Assembly: GCF_020387415.1 (NCBI RefSeq)
Contig: NZ_JAGWCB010000020.1
Coordinates: 62,001-126,000 of the forward strand
Source: Ideonella benzenivorans
GTDB lineage: Bacteria > Pseudomonadota > Gammaproteobacteria > Burkholderiales > Burkholderiaceae_C
Direction of reading: 5' to 3'
Length of the DNA: 64,000 nucleotides
Positions 19,396 through 25,476 of the stretch are shown one piece after another. The translations under genes were made by a program, and so were the position numbers. Each line of letters begins with the position of its first letter. Positions within the stretch are counted from its first letter, which is position 1. The notes below the pieces were generated by a model. That model had not been told where the DNA came from. It made no database searches and was given only the letters and a program-made list of their open reading frames with translations.

Positions 19396-19833
19396 CTACT
19401 CCTCCGGATGACGCCCCCCGCCGCGCCACTCGCCGTCCACCAGCCACAGTTCGAAGAACCGTAGCCACTCGATGGTCCAGGCTACGAAGGTCTCCGCCAG
19501 CAGCATGTCCGGCGACCACTCGTTGTCGGCAGGGAAGTACAGGCAGAGGCGTGAGCTCTTGCCGTCATGCTGGTACACGTGCGGTAGCTTCTTCCCCTCG
19601 GCCAACTCGTGAAGGTTCGGAGACAGAACGAACACCTTGGGCGAGCTGCCGTCCTTCTTGAGCGTGATTCGGCACCTGTATACGCGCGCGCCCGGGAAGG
19701 GAGCGACTTCGAACTCGTACTCGAGTTGGCGACCGCCTGGTATCGAGGTGCGCGCTCCTGGTAGCCCAAGCGCCTGCAGGTGCATCGCCTGCAGCGCAAG
19801 CGACCTGTCCGTGGATGCCCCCCCGTACCTCAT
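19396..19833 (-). CDS. CBASS E2-like (ubiquitin-conjugating fold) protein
   Basis: A 145-residue protein whose start codon shares one base with the CD-NTase stop (TGATG), so translation is coupled. Residues 85-99 (HVYQHDGKSSRLCLY) contain a histidine-rich turn and C97 in the RLCLY context, the place of the catalytic cysteine in prokaryotic E2-like proteins. The C-terminal pattern WTIEWLRFFELWLVDGEWRGGG is shared by E2-type proteins of CBASS operons as I remember them. In type II CBASS an E1-E2 or a lone E2-like protein forms a thioester with the C-terminus of the CD-NTase and conjugates it to a target, raising its activity. No E1 or JAB protease gene is present here, which fits the short type II arrangement. 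Confidence 0.75.
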   Translation of the reverse strand: MRYGGASTDRSLALQAMHLQALGLPGARTSIPGGRQLEYEFEVAPFPGARVYRCRITLKKDGSSPKVFVLSPNLHELAEGKKLPHVYQHDGKSSRLCLYFPADNEWSPDMLLAETFVAWTIEWLRFFELWLVDGEWRGGGRHPEE

Positions 19834-21053
19834 CAGTCGCCGAAGAAGGTGTGCGCGCGCGCAGCAATCGGCAAGACCGAAGCCACGCCAGCTGCTGCCG
19901 GAACGTAGATGCGGGTCATGCCATTGGCGCGCTCGCGTGCCGCACCAGCCGCGTACGAGTCCGTCAAGGCCTTGCTAGCCCGGGTCCCGAAGCTGTTCTG
20001 GACTGAGGTGGCGAGGGCATTTACGCCCGCGCCGTGCGGCAGGTACATCTCGGACAACCTGGCGACGTCTTGGGCGAACCGCGCCCGCCATTGACGGTAG
20101 GCGTCCTGGCGGTCACCCGAGTTCATACGGTCGGCAAGGTTTTCCTTGCGGTGCGTCGGGTTGCAGAGCACCCAGTGCTCGCGGCCATCACGGTATCCCA
20201 CACTGACGTACTCCGGCATCTTCGCGAAGATGGCGAGCAGCAGGTGAACGGGGGATTGGAAGGCGGCGCCTGGCCGCACCAAGTCAGCGTAGGCCAACGC
20301 CACCTGCGTCGTGATGAAGGTGCTGGTCGGCGCGAGCTCCGGGTGCACGGCGAACAGGAGGTTCCTGTGAATCTTGAAGAGCTGGACATAGCGAGCCAGC
20401 GGTTTTGCCCATGCCGATGGACCCGGTAGCGGCAGCACGTCAGCTTTGACAAGTGCTTGGCGCGACTCCATCAACGAGAACCTCGGCAGGAGCGCTGCCG
20501 CGTCGTTGAAGAAGCGGACGTATCCGCGGGGGTTGGTCCCCAGGTGTTCCCCGCGCTCACGGTCCGGAACCAGACCCGCCACATCGCCGTAAGCCTCCAG
20601 ATGGCTCGGCCAGTCGATGACCGGGGTCACGTCGGTATGCATGGCGTTCGCGTACTGGACTTGGGTGCACCGGCGCTTGGGCTCGACCTTGAGGTCGTGC
20701 CGCTCGGCGTACTCCCCCATCGCCTCGTCCAGCTGTTGGAGCAGGTGCACCGCGCTTTGCCGCTGCGCCGACGAGGTCAGCCGGGCGACCAGGTCAACGT
20801 CAAACTCGGCCTTGCCCTCAGGCTTGGTCGTCGTGCCGATGGCCATCGAGCCCTGGGGATGAACCTCGACGGTGAGCCCGCCAAAGAAGGGGTGCTCGCT
20901 CAGGAACTCGCCGATGGACTCGTAGCTGCTCTTCAGCCGCTCGCGCTCGGTATCGCTGAGGGAGTGCGCCTGGGTGATGGCGGCCAGCGCGCCGGATGCG
21001 CCGACGAGCGCATCTTCATTGCTGGGCAGGGGCATGGGAAAGTCGTGATGCAC
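19833..21053 (-). CDS. CBASS CD-NTase (cyclic oligonucleotide synthase)
   Basis: A 406-residue nucleotidyltransferase. I start it at GTG 21053 because GAGGAGG lies 5 bases upstream on the minus strand; an ATG six codons in has no comparable site. The pol-beta core motif is G68-S69 in HPQGSMAIGT, with D85 and D87 in EFDVDLV and a third acidic residue D141 in MHTDVTPVID, so the active site looks intact. On phage infection such enzymes make a cyclic di- or trinucleotide that activates the effector. The C-terminus, AHTFFGD, is the end that an E2 would attach to. A promoter-like element lies about 61 bases upstream (21115-21143). The product nucleotide cannot be predicted from this sequence alone. 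Confidence 0.88.
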   Translation of the reverse strand: MHHDFPMPLPSNEDALVGASGALAAITQAHSLSDTERERLKSSYESIGEFLSEHPFFGGLTVEVHPQGSMAIGTTTKPEGKAEFDVDLVARLTSSAQRQSAVHLLQQLDEAMGEYAERHDLKVEPKRRCTQVQYANAMHTDVTPVIDWPSHLEAYGDVAGLVPDRERGEHLGTNPRGYVRFFNDAAALLPRFSLMESRQALVKADVLPLPGPSAWAKPLARYVQLFKIHRNLLFAVHPELAPTSTFITTQVALAYADLVRPGAAFQSPVHLLLAIFAKMPEYVSVGYRDGREHWVLCNPTHRKENLADRMNSGDRQDAYRQWRARFAQDVARLSEMYLPHGAGVNALATSVQNSFGTRASKALTDSYAAGAARERANGMTRIYVPAAAGVASVLPIAARAHTFFGD

Positions 21054-21114
21054 GTTAACCTCCTCTTCTAGCTCGGGGTTGGGCGTCACGCTCGACTTCC
21101 GGGCGCCCTGGGTA

Positions 21115-21143
21115 GTAAGACTCTCGAGCCGTCGAAGTTGGAC
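21115..21143 (-). promoter_or_regulatory. Island promoter-like element C (upstream of CD-NTase)
   Basis: Read on the minus strand this is GTCC, then 13 bases, then CGAGAGTCTTAC at 21126-21115. The identical 12-mer occurs at 22394-22383 (minus) and 22455-22466 (plus), each time pointing at the next gene and each time with GTCC 17 or 18 bases before it. Here it lies wholly inside the 110-base gap between the HNH-SAVED and CD-NTase genes, 61 bases before the CD-NTase start. It may be a promoter or an operator. Confidence 0.6.
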
Positions 21144-21163
21144 ATAGTCGTGGCGGCGTCGGG

Positions 21164-22291
21164 CTACTTCAGGCAGAGGGCATGAACCCAGGTCGGGGCC
21201 TGCCGGTCCCAGACGTGGACCTCTTCGAGCGTCTTTGGCAGGAGCAGCCTTCCCAGCTCGACGCTTGCGCACAGTGGCGTGGCCGGGAAGATGTGCACGA
21301 CGCGAGCGCCGGCCGCGGTCAGAGCCACGAAGAACTCGTTGCAGCGAGCGCGAAACTCCTGAAGATGGGCCTGGGTCCGAATGATTCCCCGATTGGGCAT
21401 AGCGGCCTCGAACCGCAGAACCGGCGCGCCGTCTGGTGGCAGCACCCCCGTCACCCGGCTCGACACACCTACCTCGACGGCAACGACACGCGGAAGTTGC
21501 GTCGGTACGGCAAACTGCCAGTTGGGCGCCGCGACATTTGTGCGTTTGTCCCAAAGCCAGCGCTCAACCGGCAGGTCCAGCACGCTGGCGTCCATCTTGT
21601 CGCCAAGCAACGCCCCGAGCTTCATGAGCAGGGGAATCGGTGCGAACGCGGCAATGGTCAGGTGGGATGGAGTGTGCCGAGCAGTCAGTTCTGGTCGAAG
21701 CCGCGTCTCGAAGATGCTCGTGAGCGTCGCCTCTGCCCGTGCCCAGAAGTCAGGTGACCCGTCTGTGATGTCGAAGTCGCTCCGGTCGATGTGAACATGC
21801 CTCCCGGACGGGAATCGCTTGTACTTCGAGTTTTCGATGATGGCGTGGTTGATGTCGCGGATGTCGATGACTGGCGTGTGGCTCGCAATCGGGAACGTCA
21901 TCAGCACCGGCAGTGTCTGCTTGACGCCCGTGGACGAATAAATGAGCTCCACGCGAGCCTCGTGTTCCCGTTTCATCGCCAGCAAGTCAGCCTCGCTGTA
22001 CGCATTGGCCTTACCGTGACGGTCGATGCGCTTGTGGCACCCGTAGCACATGAGCATCAGGTTTCGCTCGTCTTGCGCGAGCAGCTTCGAGCGAACCAAG
22101 TCGCCGCGCGGCGCGTCGGGGCTATCGCCCACGATGTGTGCGAACTCGCCGACGTACGCAGTGCGCTCCGTAAGGAAGTCCCGCGAGACCGGTTCGTTGC
22201 AGCCGCGGAACTCGCACCGCCCAGCGGCGGCAATCCAGAGGCTGTGCCGAACCGGCAGCGGGATAGGCAGTCGTTTGTGGTTCGTGGCCAT
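21164..22291 (-). CDS. CBASS effector, HNH endonuclease-SAVED fusion (Cap5-like)
   Basis: A 375-residue protein. Residues 1-95 are an HNH nuclease: zinc-type cysteines C26 and C31 (GRCEFRGCN), H52 in GEFAHIVG, N77, then C82, C85 and H86 in LMLMCYGCHKRID. After a linker, residues ~180-375 match a SAVED domain, the receptor for cyclic oligonucleotides (ATLTSIFETRLRPELTA, FAPIPLLMKLGALLGDK, VHIFPATPLCASVELGRLLLP). Binding of the CD-NTase product should drive oligomerisation and unspecific DNA cutting, killing the infected cell. It is the first gene of the minus-strand CBASS block and is divergent from the sigma-like module. No strong ribosome site is visible upstream. Confidence 0.88.
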   Translation of the reverse strand: MATNHKRLPIPLPVRHSLWIAAAGRCEFRGCNEPVSRDFLTERTAYVGEFAHIVGDSPDAPRGDLVRSKLLAQDERNLMLMCYGCHKRIDRHGKANAYSEADLLAMKREHEARVELIYSSTGVKQTLPVLMTFPIASHTPVIDIRDINHAIIENSKYKRFPSGRHVHIDRSDFDITDGSPDFWARAEATLTSIFETRLRPELTARHTPSHLTIAAFAPIPLLMKLGALLGDKMDASVLDLPVERWLWDKRTNVAAPNWQFAVPTQLPRVVAVEVGVSSRVTGVLPPDGAPVLRFEAAMPNRGIIRTQAHLQEFRARCNEFFVALTAAGARVVHIFPATPLCASVELGRLLLPKTLEEVHVWDRQAPTWVHALCLK

Positions 22292-22382
22292 AGGGGTCGT
22301 GGTCCGCTTTCGAGTTGTGGTTTGGCGCTGGTCAAGCGCGCCACCAGACCACTGACGAACCGGTGGCTGGGCGGTACAGTCA

Positions 22383-22411
22383 GTAAGACTCTCGGGAACG
22401 AGCGCCTGGAC
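22383..22411 (-). promoter_or_regulatory. Island promoter-like element A (upstream of HNH-SAVED)
   Basis: On the minus strand GTCC at 22411-22408 is followed after 13 bases by CGAGAGTCTTAC (22394-22383). The element lies 91 bases before the effector start and stands back to back with element B, with a 25-base AT-rich spacer (22412-22436) between the two GTCC blocks. This is the geometry of divergent promoters. Confidence 0.6.
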
Positions 22412-22436
22412 GCGTACAAAGAAATAAATTTCGAGC

Positions 22437-22466
22437 GTCCGACTGACTACACGCCGAGAGTCTTAC
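22437..22466 (+). promoter_or_regulatory. Island promoter-like element B (upstream of the sigma-like gene)
   Basis: GTCC at 22437-22440 is followed after 14 bases by CGAGAGTCTTAC (22455-22466). The ATG of the sigma-like gene is only 17 bases downstream, with GAGGAGGAAGG between. If the 12-mer is a -10 region, the leader would be about a dozen bases, just long enough to hold the GGAAGG ribosome site at 22472. Confidence 0.6.
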
Positions 22467-22483
22467 GAGGAGGAAGGCAAGCA

Positions 22484-23065
22484 ATGCGGACAAGGTCCGA
22501 CAAACACGAGTACCTTAGTGGCGCAGAGGTGGAGGCAGCGTTGAACGCTATGCCTCCCGCCGACTGGGAGCGGGCGAAGAGCCTGGCTCGCGAGCGCGCG
22601 GTCGGCCTGACTGAGATGTCGAGCGACGACCTACTGCACAAGGTCGTCGAGAAACTGCTTGGGGAAGACCGAGGGTGGCGACGCGGCATGTCGGCGCTCG
22701 TCACGCTGGCCACGGCTATGGATGGCGTGGCCTTCAACGAGCGGAAGAAGGTCAAGAACGCACCAATCGACAGTAGACGGCAGACCACAACGCTGGACGA
22801 GGCAGCGGAAGACGACGAACCGCATCTCGATTACGCTGTCGAACTGAACACTCCCGAGGACTACGCTGCGGCGCAAGAACTCTTCGATGCACTCGAGGAA
22901 CTCGTGGCCGGTGACCAAGAGCTCGAGGACCTGCTCACGGTACGCATGGAGGGTCTCAGCGGACCTAAAGCTGCTGCGGCTTTGGGCCTCGACCAGAAGC
23001 AGTTCGACGCGCTGCGCAAGAAGCTGGAACGCAAGCTTGCTTCCCTTCAACAAAAGGGGCAATGA
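22484..23065 (+). CDS. Sigma-70-like (ECF-type) regulator
   Basis: A 193-residue protein with a strong ribosome site (GAGGAGGAAGG). Residues ~45-100 resemble sigma region 2 (DDLLHKVVEKLLGEDRGWRRGMSALVTLATAMDGVAFNERKK). Residues ~135-190 form a region-4 helix-turn-helix (LEDLLTVRMEGLSGPKAAAALGLDQKQFDALRKKLERKL). It could direct RNA polymerase to the three island elements, including its own promoter, or act as an ordinary DNA-binding regulator. It overlaps the next gene by ATGA and is the first of three coupled genes. Its GC is below that of the chromosome around it. Confidence 0.72.
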   Translation: MRTRSDKHEYLSGAEVEAALNAMPPADWERAKSLARERAVGLTEMSSDDLLHKVVEKLLGEDRGWRRGMSALVTLATAMDGVAFNERKKVKNAPIDSRRQTTTLDEAAEDDEPHLDYAVELNTPEDYAAAQELFDALEELVAGDQELEDLLTVRMEGLSGPKAAAALGLDQKQFDALRKKLERKLASLQQKGQ

Positions 23066-23469
23066 CCATGGGACAAAGTTCAAACAAGCATCCGACCGCG
23101 GCCTTTCTAGAGGCACAGTTCCATGACTTGGTGGCGACGCCTGATTCGGAAATCCTGGCTGGAACGACGGAAGACGAGGCGCGTGCATTCGGCCTTGCGT
23201 TGGTGCGCTCCGCGAAGGCGGCCGTCGCAAAGCGCAAGTTTGCTGCTGCCAAAGCAGCGCTCGCCCGCGGCGCTGAAGCTGGGGGAGCCGCTAAGCCGGT
23301 ACTCGTTTCGGTCGCCGAAGCGCGTGCGTTCATCGCTGCAGCTGCGAACGACGTTAGGTTCACGCTTGCTGCTCGCGAGCTTGATGAGATGTCCGATGAG
23401 GACATCCTGCGTCTGTACGCAACCATGCAGCAGGTTCTGGCGGACGCGAAAGGCGAGAGCGAAAAGTGA
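23062..23469 (+). CDS. Small alanine-rich helical protein of the sigma/ImmA module
   Basis: A 135-residue protein of unknown family. It is almost entirely helical by composition, rich in alanine, with a lysine-rich middle (KAAVAKRKFAAAKAALARG) and an acidic tail (ELDEMSDEDILRLYATMQQVLADAKGESEK). There is no membrane segment or cysteine cluster. The start at 23062 overlaps the sigma-like stop (ATGA); ATG 23068 is an alternative. Its place between a sigma-like factor and a protease makes it a candidate anti-sigma or adaptor that the protease destroys. That is inference from position only. Confidence 0.75.
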   Translation: MTMGQSSNKHPTAAFLEAQFHDLVATPDSEILAGTTEDEARAFGLALVRSAKAAVAKRKFAAAKAALARGAEAGGAAKPVLVSVAEARAFIAAAANDVRFTLAARELDEMSDEDILRLYATMQQVLADAKGESEK

Positions 23470-24302
23470 CCGAACCCGGGGAACTGGCTGAGGCCCTGGT
23501 CGAGGAGTGCGGTATCTCTGCGCCAGGGGAACTGGACGTGGAGGCGCTTGCGCTCATGCACGGTATGCGTGTACAGCGAGCGGAGTTGGACGGATGCGCG
23601 GCGACCCTGGTTGGGTACGGTGATAGTGCCATCGCCACGATTAGGCCTGCGCCGGCCGCGGGTCGAGACCGCTTCTCAATCGGTCACGAGTTTGGACATT
23701 GGATGCTGCACCGCGGGCAATCATTCCGTTGCCGAGCGGATGGCATGAATCAAAACCTGTCCTCTAACCGCCCCCTTGAGCGTGAGGCTGACACGTTCGC
23801 GGCCCACTTGCTCATGCCGCGTTCCCTGTTCAACCCGTGCGTCGCGTCACTCGGTCGGCCGGGCTTCCGACAGCTTGATGAGCTGCGTAAGGAGTTCGAC
23901 ACGAGCCTGATGGCCACCACGTTGCGGCTGGCAGGCATCAACACTCTCCCAGTTGTCGTAGCTTGCTTTGGCAAGAACGGGCGACGCTGGAAGATTTCGG
24001 CGCAGGACGTGCCAAAGCGATGGTGGCTGTGCGACGAGGTCGACCCCGACTCGTTCGCGTACGACGTGCTCTTCCAGGGCAAGACCACTGGTCAGGGGAA
24101 GCAACCTGCGGATACGTGGTTCACTAACGAGGACGCCGGTAGATTTGAGGTAACGGAGCACGCTGTACGCACTCGCAACGACGACGTGCTCGTGCTCATC
24201 TACCTAGAGGGCGAGGCGGCCTTTCACTCCAGGTTCGACCCGACTGTCGGCGCTCGCAAGTACACCGAGTACGGGTCGTATGTGCCTTCCCGCCGGAAGT
24301 GA
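23466..24302 (+). CDS. ImmA/IrrE-type zinc metalloprotease
   Basis: A 278-residue protein with a GTG start that overlaps the previous stop (GTGA). The zinc site is H74-E-F-G-H78 in SIGHEFGHWMLH, and the third ligand lies in EREADTFAAHLLMP about 30 residues later, both standard for the ImmA/IrrE family. Such proteases cleave repressors or anti-activators after DNA damage or phage entry; the CBASS-linked CapP protease cuts the repressor CapH. The last 100 residues are an unrecognised domain that could sense a signal. It closes the operon; no terminator is obvious after it. Confidence 0.88.
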   Translation: MTEPGELAEALVEECGISAPGELDVEALALMHGMRVQRAELDGCAATLVGYGDSAIATIRPAPAAGRDRFSIGHEFGHWMLHRGQSFRCRADGMNQNLSSNRPLEREADTFAAHLLMPRSLFNPCVASLGRPGFRQLDELRKEFDTSLMATTLRLAGINTLPVVVACFGKNGRRWKISAQDVPKRWWLCDEVDPDSFAYDVLFQGKTTGQGKQPADTWFTNEDAGRFEVTEHAVRTRNDDVLVLIYLEGEAAFHSRFDPTVGARKYTEYGSYVPSRRK

Positions 24303-24633
24303 ACTTGGCGCTCTTCGGCCACGCGCGCCTGGCTTTGGCTCTCTTTTCTAGGCCGTTGCGTATTCGACGATGGCCCGATGGCCAGCCGCTGAGCCCGTCC
24401 GTCGACCGCTTGTGCGTACCTTGCTGTGCACTAGCCCGTTGAAGACACTCGTTCTCCCGTCGTCGTCGAGGCCACAGGTCGTCTCCCACGGCTTCCACCC
24501 GCTCTGCGTCCATAGCCAGCAAGTCAACAATTGACAGCTGGTCGACCTTCCACCGCCACAGGCCTGGCGAATTCGGCATCGTCTTGACGGCTAGATAACA
24601 CCCGTGCCACGGCGACAGCGCACGACAAAGCGC
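24303..24633. other. Gene-free right margin of the defence island
   Basis: About 330 bases of intermediate GC hold no convincing gene. A minus-strand open frame of 152 codons covers part of it, but it runs into the protease gene and has no ribosome site or recognisable family. It may be a remnant of an older cargo gene. No direct repeat or tRNA fragment marking an integration site was seen. Confidence 0.5.
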
Positions 24634-24664
24634 TTGACCTGGAGCGCACTCCAACTTCCAGAAT
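24634..24664 (+). promoter_or_regulatory. MerR-type promoter/operator
   Basis: TTGACC at 24634-24639 and CAGAAT at 24659-24664 are separated by 19 bases, the overlong spacer typical of MerR-activated promoters. The spacer holds the near-dyad CTGGAGCGCACTCCAA. The arrangement resembles the operators of NmlR/AdhR-like MerR proteins. Transcription should begin near 24671, right at the second ATG of the regulator gene, so the mRNA is probably leaderless. Confidence 0.75.
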
Positions 24665-24671
24665 GCCTGCC

Positions 24672-25088
24672 ATGGACTTGCTTCTCACCATCGCGCAGGT
24701 GGCCGCCCGCACCGGGCTGAGTGCCGACACGCTGCGCTACTACGAGCGCATCGGCCTGCTGGCGTCGGTGGCTCGCGCCGCCGGCGGCCAGCGCCGTTAC
24801 CGCGCGGCCGACCTGGACTGGCTGGCCTTTGTGCAGCGCCTGCGCGCCACCGGCATGCCCATCCGCGACATGCTGCACTTCGCCGCCCTGCGCAGCCAGG
24901 GGGACGCCACCGCCGCCGCGCGCCGCGACCTGCTGCAGGCCCACCTGGCCGGCGTGCAGGCCCACATCCGAGATCTGCAGCAGGCCGCCCGGGCGCTGCA
25001 GACCAAGATCGCCCATTACGACACCCTGTGCCAACCCCCGGAAGGAGAACCCCATGCCGAACGTGAACACCCCCGTCGCGCCCGCTGA
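24672..25088 (+). CDS. MerR-family transcriptional regulator
   Basis: A 138-residue protein with the MerR DNA-binding domain (TIAQVAARTGLSADTLRYYERIGLL) and a dimerisation helix ending in LQTKIAHYD. I choose the ATG at 24672 because the ATG at 24663 falls inside the -10 element of its own promoter. It has no conserved metal-binding cysteines, so it resembles the NmlR/AdhR type that senses carbonyls or redox stress. The stop overlaps the next gene by 35 bases. It should activate its own operon. Confidence 0.9.
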   Translation: MDLLLTIAQVAARTGLSADTLRYYERIGLLASVARAAGGQRRYRAADLDWLAFVQRLRATGMPIRDMLHFAALRSQGDATAAARRDLLQAHLAGVQAHIRDLQQAARALQTKIAHYDTLCQPPEGEPHAEREHPRRAR

Positions 25089-25476
25089 GGACAGCCGCTA
25101 CGCGCGTGGCCTGGCCCGCCTGAAGGAGATCGATGGCGCGGCCGGCGAGGCCGTGGTGGCCAGCCTGGCCGACATCGCGCCGGATTTCGCCCGCCACCTG
25201 ATCGAGTTTCCCTTCGGCGACATCTACAGCCGTCCGGGGCTGGACCTGCGGGCCCGCGAGATCGGCACGGTGGCGGCGCTGACCGCGATGGGCACGGCCG
25301 CGCCGCAGCTGGCGGTGCACATCCGCGCGGCGCTCAACGTGGGCGTGCGGCGCGAGGAGCTCGTCGAGCTCATCATGCAGATGGCCGTCTACGCCGGCTT
25401 CCCGGCGGCGCTCAACGGCCTGGCGGTGGCCCGCCAGGTCTTTGCCCAGGCCGAGGCCACCACCGTCATGACGTGA
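25054..25476 (+). CDS. Carboxymuconolactone decarboxylase (CMD) family protein
   Basis: A 140-residue protein starting at ATG 25054 behind GAAGGAG. The pattern [56 protein letters not shown] is the CMD fold. It has no CxxC pair, so it is not an AhpD-type peroxidase; it is closer to the gamma-carboxymuconolactone decarboxylase branch. It is encoded within the MerR transcript and is presumably a detoxification or ring-cleavage enzyme induced by the MerR ligand. Its end overlaps the convergent kinase gene by 11 bases. Confidence 0.88.
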   Translation: MPNVNTPVAPAEDSRYARGLARLKEIDGAAGEAVVASLADIAPDFARHLIEFPFGDIYSRPGLDLRAREIGTVAALTAMGTAAPQLAVHIRAALNVGVRREELVELIMQMAVYAGFPAALNGLAVARQVFAQAEATTVMT

